Assembly (NCBI GenBank): GCA_031002005.1 | Contig: CM061920.1 | Span: 53,546,610-53,610,609 of the forward strand | Source of the DNA: Vandiemenella viatica | Lineage: Eukaryota; Arthropoda; Insecta; Orthoptera; Morabidae | Length of the DNA stretch: 64,000 nucleotides | Direction: 5' to 3' | Shown here: positions 10,638-22,324 of the stretch, one piece after another | How the letters are laid out: each line of letters opens with the position of its first letter | How positions within the stretch are numbered: the stretch's first letter is position 1 | Notes under the pieces: generated by a model | Seen by the model: only the letters and a program-made list of their open reading frames with translations | The model's database searches: none | Told to the model about the DNA's origin: nothing | Made by a program: the position numbers and the translations under genes

Positions 10638-12818
10638 TAGAAAAGGTCCGAGCAATCCTTTCCGCTCGTACTTTCTCGCGGCACACCATGTGTCATCGCA
10701 CAGTCGCAGGATGTTTCTTCCAATCATGATCCAGCGTCATAGCTTGTATAACAGCAAGGACCCGTATTGGTTGCCTGGAAGTACAACAACGTCCAACACG
10801 TCCTGCATGTAGTTGTGCCATCCCTTTCTCGGCCCATCAAGAGTCCTTTACCGGAAAATCGGATCATCTTAGGTCCTACGAGTTAGACTGTGAATGGGTC
10901 GCTGGAACGGCGGATAGGAGGGTGGCACGCATGGAGATGTGGCCTTGTGCTTTACGCTTGAGTTAGTCCAACCGCCAACTCTGCCAAGTTCATATAGCAT
11001 AGACTGTTTTTAGACGCGTGCGTAGTTATGTAAATAATTTAATTCATTTGTGAAACTATCCCACGTTTATTGGTATGGAAAGATGAGGCAAAAAAAAATC
11101 AATATGGCAGTTTCATATTTATTAAAAATGTAGAATTTGCCATAAAAATATGCTTATTTTGATTTTAAATTTATTTTTCCACCTCCGCTTCCACTTCCGC
11201 AAAACATCCGCGGATTTCAAGCACTGAACATCCGCATTTTATAATACTGTAATGGTAAAATACTATTAACTTCTCTAATTTATATAGTTAAATTTTTATT
11301 GTAAAAGTAATGTATGTTTATTTATTAATGCTCAACATTTATTTACTTCCTATACATCGACAGTGTATTGATATAAATAAATTATTTAAGACGTATAAAA
11401 ATAAAATCGACATTCAAACTGTAAATGTTAATAAATAAATATTACAGTCTGAATCATACAAATTTTATAGATAATACAAAATAAAAATATATAATTTATT
11501 TAAACCTTGACCACCAATAATTTTATTTTGTCCATAATCTAAACTTTTTATAATAAAATAGCGGTATTTCAACAGATATCATCTGATAATATTAGTTGAC
11601 AAAAATGTAAATCATATTGATCTGATAAATCAATTAAATAAAAATATAATCGATTTATTCTTATAAAAGAAGGAAGAAAAAGTAACATATCCCAAAAAGA
11701 ATCCTATTAAAACTGTTTATGTAGTTAAATGTTTTTAAACAATAAAGCAAAATAATATAATAAGTAATTGGTAAAAATCAACCATTTTAATGCAGATCTC
11801 CCTAATACTGCAATAATTAATAAACATGATATATTATATTATAGAGGTTGTCAGTAATTGAATAATCTATATATTAATATGCTAAGCGAAATCTTTGGAT
11901 CCCTCTCTAAGAATATTGTGCGCACGGAGAAGTGTGAGATTTGGCTTAGTTAAAGTTTACATGGAGAAGAAGTGCAGAAAGTAAAAATCTATATATAATA
12001 TGTATTACAAATACATTAAATTAAATAAAACATTTGTTGTTTACATTCAATTGTTGTTTTTTTTGGTGGCAACAACAATTCTGCCAATGTCTGTGGCTTT
12101 TGGTCAACAGTAAAATATTTAATACATGTGTGTGTGCATAAAATCGGATCGGAGCCAACTATCTGACATGTATTTCCAGCATTGAGATACTCTGTGGTCT
12201 TTGATGAAACAAAGTCGCATAAAATAGAGATTAATCTTTGAAGTTATAAAAGGAACATTTCGAAAAGAACTGCCCAATACTATATGGTCTTTTTATTCTT
12301 TAAAAAGAGACACTTTGGTTAAGTGTCTTTTGTTTTTTGAATTTCAGTAATTTGATTACGGATTTTTTATTATTTTTAAATTCAGATGTTTGTACCTACT
12401 TCCATTATGCCTCGATATAGAACACTGGCAGGTCGGAACAACACTCGAAGACTTGTTAACTCCAACTCTAACTATATAGAATAGTGATATTGCATTGAAG
12501 CACCCCATTCCGTATGAATTCAGTGTACTGAATGAAATCAGTACAATTCCTACCATGACGAATTTCGCATTAACAAAAGCAATCTTCGTCAGGTCTAGAG
12601 AACAAGTGAAGTGGAAATGAAAATTGCCACTGGCATTGTGGGTTCAATCCGAGACTTCATTACATCTCTATCCCCCGGAGCCACCACACCACTTTACAAA
12701 TAAAACGTTTGCCCACCATTGACAGATAAGAAGATAGTGTTTAAGGAAGAAATTTTGTGGTAAGCCTGATTGCTAGAGTTCTATAGCAGCATTGCTACTA
12801 TAGCGGCATTGCTAATGT
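10638..12818. other. unassigned, very AT-rich tract
   Basis: From about 11230 to 12060 the sequence is extremely AT-rich, with only very short open frames. There is no recognisable gene or element apart from a possible transposon end at about 11200. It may be an old repeat or an AT-rich spacer. Confidence 0.45.
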
Positions 12819-12826
12819 TGTTAGAT

Positions 12827-13086
12827 CAGTGGTTCCCAAATGGTGTTCCGTGAAACCCTGGGGTTCTGTGGAAGGGTCACAAGGGTTCCGTCCGAGGTTT
12901 AAATAAAATGTTCGTTGAAAAGAGTCATAACCGTGCCGTGAGAAGGGTACCATATTTCTTCTTCCGTTTGTGACGACTTACCGCTGCGAGACTGGTTTTT
13001 CAGCTTAGACTTCTAAAAATGGGGATCCGCCAAAAAATGTATGATCAATTGGGGTTCCATGGCCAAAAGGAAATTGGGAACCACTG
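12827..13086. mobile_element. hAT-type MITE with perfect 8-bp TSD
   Basis: The termini are CAGTGGTTCCCAA (12827) and TTGGGAACCACTG (ending 13086), a perfect 13-bp inverted repeat starting with CA. They are flanked by identical 8-bp duplications, tgttagat, at 12819-12826 and 13087-13094. An 8-bp duplication with CAG...CTG ends is diagnostic of the hAT superfamily. At 260 bp it is non-autonomous. Confidence 0.93.
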
Positions 13087-13231
13087 TGTTAGATTACTGA
13101 TGCTAACATGCAATCTGATGGGCATTTATAGTGTGATTTTATATCTGAGAGTTACATATATGTTAATCTTGGTGGGTAGACTATGTGTATTTGATGGATT
13201 AAAATTAAATTTAATTCAGTGCTTTGATTGG

Positions 13232-13232
<1 letters not shown>

Positions 13233-13276
<44 letters not shown>
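13233..13276. repeat. (AC)22 microsatellite
   Basis: A pure AC dinucleotide run of 44 bases. The histidine/threonine repeat in the overlapping open frame is a translation of it, not a protein. Confidence 0.97.
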
Positions 13277-13277
<1 letters not shown>

Positions 13278-13282
<5 letters not shown>

Positions 13283-15335
13283 GCAGACACTACTATACCC
13301 ATCTTAACCATACTAAATAAACTCGGCAACATATTACAAACTGAATGCCACATTAATGCCAAATCTTTCAAAGACTAATATCACCACATGTAATGACAGC
13401 ATTAAACATCTACTTAAATGGTGAAAAAATATATGGGGTTAGTAAAATTTCCATTTGTGGTTTCTATTGAGTGAACATTGTATTGACATACTTCTGCCAC
13501 TTGATTGCTTACAAGCTGCATTTGACGACACCAAGAACATCATACATTCAAATAGTCAGATCTAATTTTCTATGTAGCAAAACTATACAAAAATCCCGTA
13601 TATGTTACTAGCATTGTGAAAATTAATTTAAAAAAAGCTGCTAATTGGTAATTTTGAATTATTTTGTAAAATTGATTAAAAAAAATTTAAATTGCCAGTA
13701 GTTGGACCTACCAAATGGATTTCATAATTCCACACATTCATTGACATTCATATCGGCGACACACTACCGTCAAGTGAAAATTACAATTTGTAAATTGATA
13801 CATAATCAAAGCCTTACAAAACTGTTTGTGGGATTCAAACACCTGCTGCCATATGGGAACTGGTTGGAATTTGTTGCACCTTAACCACTCGACAGCCTGA
13901 CGTTTGATGGTTGGTTGTCAGATGTGGATATTAAAATTGATAGATCCATTTGAGCCTTAGGTAAGAGTAAGCATTACTGAGCTGACGCCAATATGATGAA
14001 TGCTGTCTGCTTTAACTAGTTATACATATAGGCAGAGGAGAGTGAATCACCTTATACTGAAACAAACTGCGAGATGGTTGATGATAAGGTGATACCAATT
14101 ATACTTTCTGCAGTACTGTAAACGTGAAGTGATTCTGTGGAGGCCACAACCATCGTCTCTGCTACCTTTCGAGTTGTTTTAAGTACTTGATTACACTTAA
14201 AATGCCCCCCCCCCCCACACACACACACATCAGCTCACAAGGATCCAAACATCAAGACATATGTATGACATCCAGACGTCATCATCCACCAGCAAGCATA
14301 CAGAACATCTTTTTATAACCACTAATATCCAAACCCACACAAGCATTAGGGGACATCCATGTAAAACAAACATCATCATTCACAGAGACATCTAAACATC
14401 ATTAGCAGACATCTATCCCTTTCCAATCGAGAGGTTCTCTAGTTGTTGTCATACCATGATGCAACCATAATCCATCATAATTTTTTCAGTCAGGCAAATA
14501 TTGTGAATAAGTGAAAAAGTTTTTAGTTTTGAGGAAAAATAAATTTTCTAAAAATCTTGAAAATTGAAAAAAATGTTAACGTATTCTCATATTTTTTATT
14601 TTTTTAATATCTTCCTCCTACCACGTGATAACAATTTTGCAAATTGTATACTGCATATTCTGGTAATAGAAGAGCAGGTAGAATGCGTTTTTGTTTTTTT
14701 TCCCCCGAATCACTACTACAGAACCAACGTTGAATTACTATCTGAATTGTAGCTTTTAAAATTTAGAATTAAAAAAGTTGCTGTCTTAAAAAATTAAATT
14801 AAACAGTTGAAAATAAATCTGTTAACTTATTTGTGTGTTCCTTTGGCAATATATATCTACAGTTTTCATACTGAAACTTACTGCTGTGACATACATTATA
14901 TTTAATATTATGTTCTATCAGTTTGATCTTGTTCATCGATAATGTCTATTTTGGAAGATCATTCTTTTACATCATACAAATGTTTTCCTAATTTTTCCAT
15001 ATTGTAAAAGTATCACAATAAACGAATAAATATTTCCTATTTCTTACGACTCTCAAAACATACTCCTTTCCCCGATTATCCATCCACATTAATAATTCAA
15101 ATGTTAAAATAAAATGATTGAAGACCATAGGTTGATTAACTGAAGAACTTGTTTCAAATGAAAAATTTGTCCATTTAAAATGACTCGTGAATGAGAGAGG
15201 TAAGTAAGGTGAAAAACATCATTTTTTGCTTCCAAGTAATGTACATTATTATTATTATTAATTTTTAAATGTGATGGAGCCAATGCTCTGGTGGCAATTC
15301 CCCTAGTAATGTAATTACACATTTTAATATTTTTT
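13278..15335. other. unassigned AT-rich DNA with simple repeats
   Basis: No gene recognised. It holds the C12/(AC)7 tract at 14205-14230 and the degenerate minisatellite listed separately. The last few hundred bases may already include 3' untranslated sequence of the LINE that follows. Confidence 0.45.
14205..14412. repeat. C-run, AC-run and degenerate 'gacatccaaacatcat' minisatellite
   Basis: C12 (14205-14216) runs into AC repeats. After that the motif 'gacatc-aaacatcat' recurs with variation ('gacatccagacgtcatc', 'gacatccatgtaaaac', 'gacatctaaacatcatt', 'gacatctatcc') to about 14412. It looks like an old tandem repeat with diverged units. The unit length is irregular. Confidence 0.55.
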
Positions 15336-15710
15336 AAAAAATTCTTTTATAATTGGAGTCTTAAATTACTCTCCCATTTACATTTTCAATTTACAAATTC
15401 GAATTTTAAATTCCTTAAATATTTTTGGTAAATTTTTCATTGCTTCACTTTGTAATTTGTTCCAATCCCTGACACCCTTACCAACAAAAGAAAATTTTCC
15501 CACCCCCTTATGCATGAAATCGAGTGCCATCTTGTGGTCATGGTCGTCTTTCCACTTCCATTCCTAATTCTTTGACCAATATCCCTCCAAGCCCCATCAG
15601 TCATCACCAACATATGCCCTATACTTTCCCAGCACTGTCTTCAACCTCCTCCTTTCCTCCAATGACTCCCAATCCAGCTCCTTTATCATATCAGTTATCG
15701 ACTGGGTCCT

Positions 15711-15941
15711 TCAATAATTTTCACAAACAAATCTAGCTGCTCTTCTTTGCACACCCTCCAACTCCTGTATTTGAAAACCAAAATGTGGGTCCAAAACTAC
15801 ACCACCATATTCAACCAATGGTCTGCCCAAAGTTGTGTAATCCAACTCCCTAACTAATCTGGTACATTCCCTGAACACTCTTGAGTAAATGAAGGATTTT
15901 GTAACATTTCCTACTACCTGCCCAGTTGAGTTTGTTATCAA
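15711..15941 (-). pseudogene. LINE ORF2 C-terminal block
   Basis: The 76-residue frame contains LGRPLVEYGGVVLDP and then IQELEGVQRRAARFV. This is the post-RT signature of CR1/L2/Jockey elements, where an LE-VQRRAARF block follows the 'LVRP.LEY.S.VWDP' block. It is out of frame with the RT segment upstream at 16124-16609, so at least one frameshift lies between them. Confidence 0.8.
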
Positions 15942-16123
15942 ATGTTATACCAAGATATTAACACTTCAAGCCTTCAGCAAGCAATTCTGACCCCACCCTG
16001 TAATCATAATTAACGTTTAGTTTTTTATCTGTGTATCTAATAAGCTGACTCTTCTTGGCATTTATCTTCATTCCATTCTGACCTACACATTTAAATATTC
16101 TATCCAGGTCACCCTGCAACTGT

Positions 16124-16730
16124 TCAGTCTTCACCTGTTTTGATCCTATTGTATACCATTATATCATCAACAAAAAACCTAAATTTCGACCGTAACCCAT
16201 CAACACAGTCATTCACTAGTGTAATGAACAGCAACGGTCCCAATACACTACCCTGTGGCACTCCCATATTTACTTCCACCTCTTTTGATAATGTATTTCC
16301 TACTCTAACACTTTTCTCTCTGGCTTTTATGAATTCCTCTACCCAGCAAGTTTCTTTTTCATTCAGCCCAATAGATTTCAGTTTATTCAAAACCATTTTA
16401 TTGCTCACTCTGTCGAATACCTTAGAAAGATCTAGTGTCACACTATCAACTTGGCCTCCCTTGTCCAATTCATGTGAAATACCTTGCATATAGCCCACCA
16501 TCTGAGATTCACATGAATATCCTTGCCTAAAGTCTTGTTGTCGATCTGAAAACCAATTTCTTTCCTGGCAGACATTTCTGATATAGCTGCATATCAATTT
16601 CTCCATCATTGCCTATCATTGATGTCAAACTAATTGGCATGTAATTTTCAACAGTATCTGTAACCCCTCGTTTATGAACCGGTACTACTATCGCTCTTTT
16701 CCAATCCTCTGGTAAGCAGCAAGACTTCAA
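16124..16730 (-). pseudogene. LINE reverse transcriptase (frameshifted)
   Basis: RNA-dependent DNA polymerase of the LINE. The frame at 16527-16730 carries the early RT block (PEDWKRAIVVPVHKRG, then ENYMPISLTS for the usual 'NYRPISLTS'). After a frameshift, 16124-16609 continues with motif A (LDLSKVFDRV, residues 59-68, catalytic Asp at 60), motif B (GVPQGSVLGP, 116-125) and motif C (FVDD, 146-149, where FADD is usual). All three catalytic aspartates survive, but the frame is broken and ends early after motif C. This is clearly a relic with recognisable ancestry. Confidence 0.9.
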
Positions 16731-17008
16731 ACTCGTGTTAAATAAAATTCCAAGGTAAGGTACAATATCGTATTCCTTATTTTTAACAAATCTGTAATAA
16801 TATTATCTACACTAGCCCCAGTACATTTTTTCTAAGCTTTCTGAGTTCCTTCGTAATTTTCTGAGAATTTATTTCAACTTTTAGTTTCCTCATTTATATC
16901 ATTTATTCATTCCCTCCCATCACAGGATGATAGTCCCTAGTTGTCTCACTAAACCAGTCACCCAATATCTCTGCAATTTCAAAATCCTCAGTGACCTCAA
17001 CTCCGTTC

Positions 17009-17242
17009 TTATCTACAATAGTCAGAATACCTTACCTTCAGTTTTCTAATATAGCCGTAGAAATTTCTAGAGGCATTGTTCAGTGGTTCTCCAGCACAAA
17101 TAATATTCTTCATAAACCCAACCTTTGCTTGTCCCTTTGCTCTTAATTGCTCATTTAGTTGTTTTAAGCATTCCCTACTGCCTTCCCTTCTCTTAGCTCT
17201 GTTGTGTTCCCTTTTCACTAGCCTCTTTAACCTTCTCACCAC
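17009..17242 (-). pseudogene. LINE ORF2 linker segment
   Basis: A basic 77-residue frame (RRLKRLVKREHNRAKRREG at the start, then FMKNIICAGEPLNNASRNFY). It lies between the endonuclease and RT domains and is shared with the relic at 3190-3800. It is part of the LINE polyprotein, not an independent gene. Confidence 0.75.
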
Positions 17243-17493
17243 CTATTGTAGTTTGTAACATCTGTACTTCTCTTTATTTTCTGCTTTGGAGTAAACATTT
17301 CCTCACCCTTTTTTTATTATCTCCTTAAACTCATTCCATTTTGCCTCCACTGTACTTTTGCCATAATTCCATTTGCTGAACATTTCACTGAAATATTTCT
17401 TTAATTCTAACGTCTGTGCCTTTTGATAATTATAGGTCTACCTATTTCCCCCTTCTATTTTGGCCACTGGTTTAATGAATCCGCTAATATGCA

Positions 17494-18219
17494 TCAGTAC
17501 TGCAGTGTGATCACTTCAGTTACTTGATACCCTACAAGATTTTCATCAGACTTTATTAGAAAGATATCCAACATGTTTGGGCCTCTCCTATTTTGTTCTA
17601 CCACTTGTGTAAATCCTCCCTCCCTTATTAAAGTATTGGTAAATCTCTGTTCCCTGGTGTTATTTGTATTATGTCTTACCCAGTTGACACCTGGTAAATT
17701 TAAATCTCCTCCAATAATGACCATTTTGTACTCACCTCTGAACTGTGAATGTGAATTTAGTTTCTCTCCAAGAATCTCATCTCCATCATTCATTCTTCCA
17801 CTACGGTAAGCTGCCAATACCCTGATTTTTTCTCCATTATCACCCCAAAAATCTACCCCTACTAACTCATGCTCTATAGACACTAGAGAACTATAGTAAT
17901 CTTTGCTAACCAGTATGAATACTCCTCAACCAATTGCTCCTCTGTGATACACTCTGTAACCTTCAGGGGAAACCTCATTGTCTAGTACTCCTCCTTTTAA
18001 CCAAGATTCTACCCCTATAATCACTTGTGGTTCACGTTTCTCTATTAAGTTTGTAAATTCTATCACTTTTTTCGTTATACTTTTACAGTTCACCAATAAC
18101 ACCCTTATTTTTGGATTTGTGATATTTTCAGCATTAACCTTTTTCTTTCCAGTTGTACCCAATTCAGTTATTATTTCAATAGCTTCTTCTGCTTCTTTAG
18201 CATTTGTGCTTTTTCCCAT
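17494..18219 (-). pseudogene. LINE apurinic-type endonuclease domain (two frames)
   Basis: The part at 17926-18219 contains VNCKSITKKVIEFTNLI and VIIGVESWL. These are the opening strands of the endonuclease/exonuclease/phosphatase fold with its catalytic Glu. After a frame change, 17494-17883 contains VLAAYRSG and IIGGDLNLPGVNW (the catalytic GDLN block). The final SDHTAVL motif (catalytic Asp-His) can be read in another frame near 17500-17520, just past a stop. In LINEs this domain nicks target DNA to prime reverse transcription. Frameshifts and the stop make this copy inactive. Confidence 0.88.
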
Positions 18220-18319
18220 AGTGCATCTACAATCAGAATCCCTTTGATCACTTATTTTTATTCCCTAACCTAAAAAAGGCACAGTCATAATTTTATCCTA
18301 CCTCAACAGTTCGTTTATA

Positions 18320-19175
18320 CAGGGCGTTCGCCGGAAAACGCTACCCTCCCAGTCTGTTGCCGTCGGCAACTTGCTCGGTCAGTGGGGCCAGCAGTTTCCG
18401 CCACACGGCACCGTGAATCACCGCACTGTTTAACACCTCTGCTGCCCCAACAGTGCAGTGCAGTGACCCTTACATTGTTAAGAACGGTTTCTTTGCATTG
18501 TAGATAGTTTGTGACTTCAGTCTCTTATTAATCAGTGTTGTGAATAAACGTTTTTTTGCGGTTTGGCTGGTTTGGGGCTTCATACTTTATTAATCTGTAC
18601 TGTGTTTGAGTGTGAGTAAAATTATTGTACGTTACAGTTTGCAACAAAGAATATTTCTCTACGATACATATGTGAAGAAGAAGTCGTTTAAAAAGTGTCG
18701 CAGTAAATTTCGTCGCGAATTTCCTGGCGCTTTACTGCCAGCTAAATCAACAATTCTGCGTCTGGTTAAAAAACTAAGAGAAACTGGTTCATTTTTTAAC
18801 AAAAAGAGATTGTCGGTCAACCGTATTCTCACAGAGGAGAAAATTGACGATATCGCTTTTCGACTAGAACAGTCACCCAAAAAAATCATTAAGTCAGTTA
18901 GGGCAGCGTGTGTCTCGAAATATGTTCAGAAGATGTGAAATGTGCATTACACAAGAGGGTCAACACTTCCAGCATCTTTTATAAGGTAAGCTAATGAATT
19001 ACGTCACATTTAAATGCTTAGCACATACAAGTTTATGAAGTTTATGAAGCGTAATTATTATGAAATAGTCCGCGGCCGACGGTCGAACAATGCCGGAAAC
19101 TGAGCGCTCGCTCGCCGGGAGCAGTTTCTTCCTTGTAGCGCTAACAGTGGGTTGCGTTTCCCGGCGAACGCCCTG
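18320..19175 (+). mobile_element. Tc1/mariner-superfamily element, 856 bp
   Basis: The ends are 'cagggcgttcgccggaaaac' and, in reverse, 'cagggcgttcgccgggaaac' (one mismatch). They are flanked by the dinucleotide TA at 18318-18319 and 19176-19177, the universal Tc1/mariner target duplication. The interior encodes a helix-turn-helix ORF but no DDE catalytic domain, and at 856 bp it is shorter than an autonomous copy (about 1.3 kb). This is an internally deleted element. Confidence 0.9.
18606..18938 (+). pseudogene. mariner HTH domain (DUF4817-like), truncated transposase
   Basis: A 110-residue frame. Residues 11-60 (YSLQQRIFLYDTYVKKKS... then PAKSTILRLVKKLRETGSF) match the first helix-turn-helix of insect mariner-like transposases (the 'eqR.flv..y...ks...v...fr..fp...p.sksTi.rlv.kfretGsv' pattern, DUF4817-like). 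Its role in a full enzyme is terminal-repeat binding. A second HTH start (LTEEKIDDIAFRLEQSPKKIIKS) follows. The DDE catalytic half is missing. I judge it a remnant, though a DNA-binding fragment could still be made. Confidence 0.8.
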
Positions 19176-19177
19176 TA

Positions 19178-20703
19178 CAAATGTCGCTTTCTTATCGTAA
19201 GTCTCTTGATAGGTTGTTCTCCCCTCTTTCTGTTCCTAAGTATCTACAATGATACTACAAAGATTTTGAGGAAGATTCTTTTTGCTAGAGATAAGTTGTC
19301 CACCTTCCTGCATTCTCGCTTTCGCGTTTATTTTAACTCTAGTAACAATATTCTTCCTCCGTTTCATTTGGTACTGTTTTGATGTTTATTGTTATCTCTA
19401 CCTATTGCACTTGAAATCAATGGTTTCTTTCTCATCTGCAAATAGGACAGTTTATAATGTTCGGTAAATATATTGGCGGACTACTGTATTATTTCAACCG
19501 TCTGTTTCACAGAAACTCTTCTCTCACCATTCTATATTTTTATTTTTCTCTCCGATTCTAACATTAACTCCAAATTTATTTTAGATGCGCTACATTCACT
19601 GTTTCAGCTAACTTATATTAGATGTATGTCCTTCCTCCGTTTCATTTTGTGTCTTCCATGCTGTTTCCTTATTCTTATGAATTTGAGTCTTCTATTGAAA
19701 AGCGCCGCCATACTAGGTTTGCCTTATCGTTAATTTGTTTCCCCTGCGAGCAGGTATGACTGCAGGCCATTTACAAACATCTGAAGCACTCATATAGGAC
19801 GCCGAATGTCATATCCTAAGAAAGGGACACTGCGGAAGCTGTGATAAGTTCACTAATCCCCAAGTTCTTACCAATAAACCATATTACCAGAGTGTTCAGA
19901 ACGGTTTGAATCCCCACGAGAAATTATGGTACAGTTCGTTGTATTTTGTGAAGGTACACTCAAATCTAAAACATAATTATTTGTAAGGAGGTAATCGCGA
20001 AATTTTCTTGATGTTTCATGTATTTTTTTCCCCTATTATGTGTCACTTATTTCCTGGTAGCTCTTCAGAGTGACCGGTTATAAAGGAAGCAGATTGCTGT
20101 AGTATGTATTTCAGATCAGGAATCTTGTTCTGTGTAGTGGTTTTATGTTTGTATGACTGCGGCTGATGTTAGTTTGCACATTAGTTCCAGCACTAATTAA
20201 AATTTGTATGATAATTCATATTCGGCTATAATTTCTCCGTTGACTGGTCTTCGTTTTTTCGAATTCAGCTTTCAGAACTTGTATTTAGCCCATTTACTCG
20301 AGGAATTTTCTGATACGTCAGCAGAAATTCAACTAACGCGCAAGAAATTTACGGTCACATTAATTACGGTAAAGACAAAGCTGGTGATTTGTATTATAGT
20401 AATTAGTCAATTGAAACAAAATTTCGTATTGTACAGTTTACTGTCCTACGGTGGCAGTTACATTAAATACAGATTTATCAAAACAGTTTTTGTTAGTTCT
20501 GCTCTTAATTGTACAGTATTCTTAGCGTTTAAAGGGGGGAAAATGACGTTTTATATTTCATTGAAATTCGTCAAAGTAGGTTTTTGGTGATATTGCACTC
20601 GTAGAATTTAATAATATTTTTTTTTCGTAAGAAAACGTGAAATCGTAAAGTAGGTACTTGGAGAGTCTTTGATCCGGCCATGTGCTGTATCGCAATTAAA
20701 TCT
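19178..20703. other. unassigned DNA, pyrimidine-rich at first
   Basis: Positions 19178-19735 are C/T-rich on the plus strand, like the antisense strand of the LINE left of the mariner, and could be its displaced 5' part. No motif confirms this. The 128-codon plus frame at 20204-20590 has no recognisable domain. Confidence 0.4.
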
Positions 20704-20714
20704 GGTTTTTCCTT

Positions 20715-20960
20715 ACCGAGCGTGGTGGGTGAATGGTTAACTTTCTGGCCTCGCATTCGGGAGGACGCGGGTTCGAATCCCCCTCGGAGCATCCAGATTT
20801 GGGATTTCCATGGTTTCCCCAAATCACTCCAGGCGAATGCCGGAATGCTTCCTTCAAAAAGGCCATGGCCGAATTCCTTTCCGTTCCTTGTCCCCAGTCC
20901 CATCCTGCATCAAATGACCTTAGCCGTCGACGAGGCGTAATGCCATAAGTAAAAAAAAGA
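20715..20960 (+). mobile_element. full-length tRNA-derived SINE, consensus type
   Basis: Head 'ccgagcgtggtgggtgaatg' with box B 'ggttcgaatcc', full body, and the consensus 3' end 'gtcgacgaggcgtaatgcca' followed by A8. It is flanked by a near-identical repeat, ggttttt-cct at 20704-20713 and ggttttcct at 20961-20969, consistent with a target-site duplication. This is the least decayed member here with the 'cgtcgacgaggcgta' tail, so it is a useful reference copy. Confidence 0.92.
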
Positions 20961-20970
20961 GGTTTTCCTA

Positions 20971-21354
20971 GATCACTCTGGGGAGGAGCCGGGATCGTTT
21001 TTCAGAACGGTGCATTGGGTGCCTCGTTCTGTGTTACCCCTTCCCATACATAAGCCATTACACACTAGCATAGGGACACCGCACCCTCCGGCAACATATT
21101 TTATTGACTCGCCGAGTATTGCTGATAAATGATAATGGTAGTAGTAAGTCTGTGATATAGTACGAGAACTTTGCACAATACTTTTATGGCCAAAATTGGC
21201 ATTAACATAAATGAGACTAATCTAGTTTTTTCTAACAACTTCTGTGGGATTATTAAAACAGGTGAAACCCTAATTAGTGCAGGCAAAAGGACGGTAATTG
21301 TGTAATGTGTTTGTCGCAAAGCTGTGGGTCATTATTATTGTGTGTGTATGGACT
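20971..21354. other. unassigned DNA
   Basis: Nothing recognised in this 380-bp stretch. Confidence 0.4.
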
Positions 21355-22050
21355 CAGTTGAATTATGCAGTGCTTTAATGATACGCCTTTCTGATCTTCC
21401 AAGTAGCTCTCATTTCTGTCCATGAGCTATCTTTCTTTCTTCAGTCCACTTGCTTCCTGGTCTCGTTGGGACTTCATTCTCTGGCTGATCTTATGACTGA
21501 ATAGGTTCATGTCTAAAACTTCCGAAGTGTCTATTTGGGCGCTCTGTAGGTCCTTTTTTGAGTTGTCTGATCCTCGATATGCTCTTCAGCTTTCGGGTGT
21601 GGCACTATCTTGTGTTGAGTCTATGAACGTGTCCGTAGAATTTTAATCTTCGTTTTCTAATACCTGCTGGAAGGTTAGACTTTTTCTGTTCCTTTTCGGG
21701 ATTGCAGCCAGTAGACGTCTTCCGTTTCCTTTGGGCCAAGAATTTTCTTCATGATCTTTCGTTCTTCATACAAGATGTTTTTTGGTCGCCTTTTCTGTTG
21801 AGAATCAAAGTTTGCAGGTTTTATCATTTTGTTGTAGTGTCGAATCTTTGTAAGTACTGACATGCATTTTTAATTATAATTGTCGCATGTTCTTCCGTAA
21901 ACTCTCTTGAGTTTTTGTAGTGGAACTCTGTGTGTTAACTAAGGGCAGCTTTATTTCAGCTTGGTCTTCTTTCTTCAGCATGAGCATCCTATTATTGGGT
22001 TCTAATAACTTTAGCTGTTCGTGCTCTACTAGAGCTATCTATACCTTAGG
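21355..22050 (-). mobile_element. LINE relic, C-terminal part
   Basis: On the minus strand the order is MIKPA (the 'mikPvvlYG' block), EERKIMKKILGPKET, RSRKGTEKV and then RLKFYGHVHRLN. This order is typical of the extreme C-terminal region of insect non-LTR retrotransposon polyproteins (ErkIlRkilGp...GyWRlRs...rrRlkfyGHl.Rm). Frames change repeatedly and no intact protein remains. There is no sign of the RT core. Confidence 0.7.
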
Positions 22051-22059
22051 CCAGTACAC

Positions 22060-22324
22060 GCCCGCAAGGCATGTCAAAAAAGAAGGCAAAATAAATTGAT
22101 GCCAGAAACATTTAAGCGGACACAAAGTAGGCCCAATAGTACAGAGAAAATCGAAATTTATACTTAATAATACGTTTTGTCTCTAAACGAAATTTATCAA
22201 CAAATCATACACTGACATTGCGCTGGAAGCACAGCTTCAACAACCGACGTATCATACTGACTAACACACGCACATCCGTCTCTCTGTCACCATTCGATAA
22301 GTTCTCTAAATTTCGTGACTACAA
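22060..22324. other. unassigned DNA
   Basis: No recognised feature. It may be the upstream part of the retroelement whose tail follows. Confidence 0.3.

Larger units (their letters stand above)
15340..18300 (-). mobile_element. CR1/Jockey-group LINE, about 3 kb, decayed
   Basis: Read on the minus strand, the order is an endonuclease domain (about 18.2-17.5 kb), a basic linker (17.24-17.0 kb), reverse transcriptase (16.73-16.12 kb), the post-RT block ending 'GVQRRAARFVCENY' (15.94-15.71 kb), and a 3' region to about 15.34 kb. That is the order of CR1/Jockey-type non-LTR retrotransposons. No ORF1 is visible. Several frameshifts break the ORF. The 5' side stops close to the mariner element at 18320, which may have been inserted into it; pyrimidine-rich DNA at 19178-19735 could be the separated 5' part, but I could not confirm that. 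A 3' fragment of the same family occurs at 58540-58885. Confidence 0.88.

Noticed and set aside
10410..10812. Gly/Arg-rich open frames over the G-rich MITE
   Set aside because: The composition comes from G-runs in a non-coding MITE. The same occurs at 53360-53641.
10065..11240. A DNA transposon bounded by the 'gaaatccgc' blocks near 10095 and 11207
   Set aside because: The two blocks are partly complementary, but the similarity is short and no TSD was found. The G-rich MITE lies between them, so the case cannot be made by eye.
13019..13378. 119-codon plus frame with a His-Thr repeat
   Set aside because: It spans the end of a hAT MITE and the AC microsatellite. The repeat peptide is a direct translation of (AC)n.
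20680..20948. Open frames over the SINE copies (for example 20680-20940, 20733-20948, 51639-51857, 62925-63149) that share a repeated 'GFPWFPQIT' or 'FHGFPKSLQAN' peptide
   Set aside because: They are translations of the tRNA-SINE body in different frames and on either strand. The shared peptide reflects the shared repeat, not a protein family.
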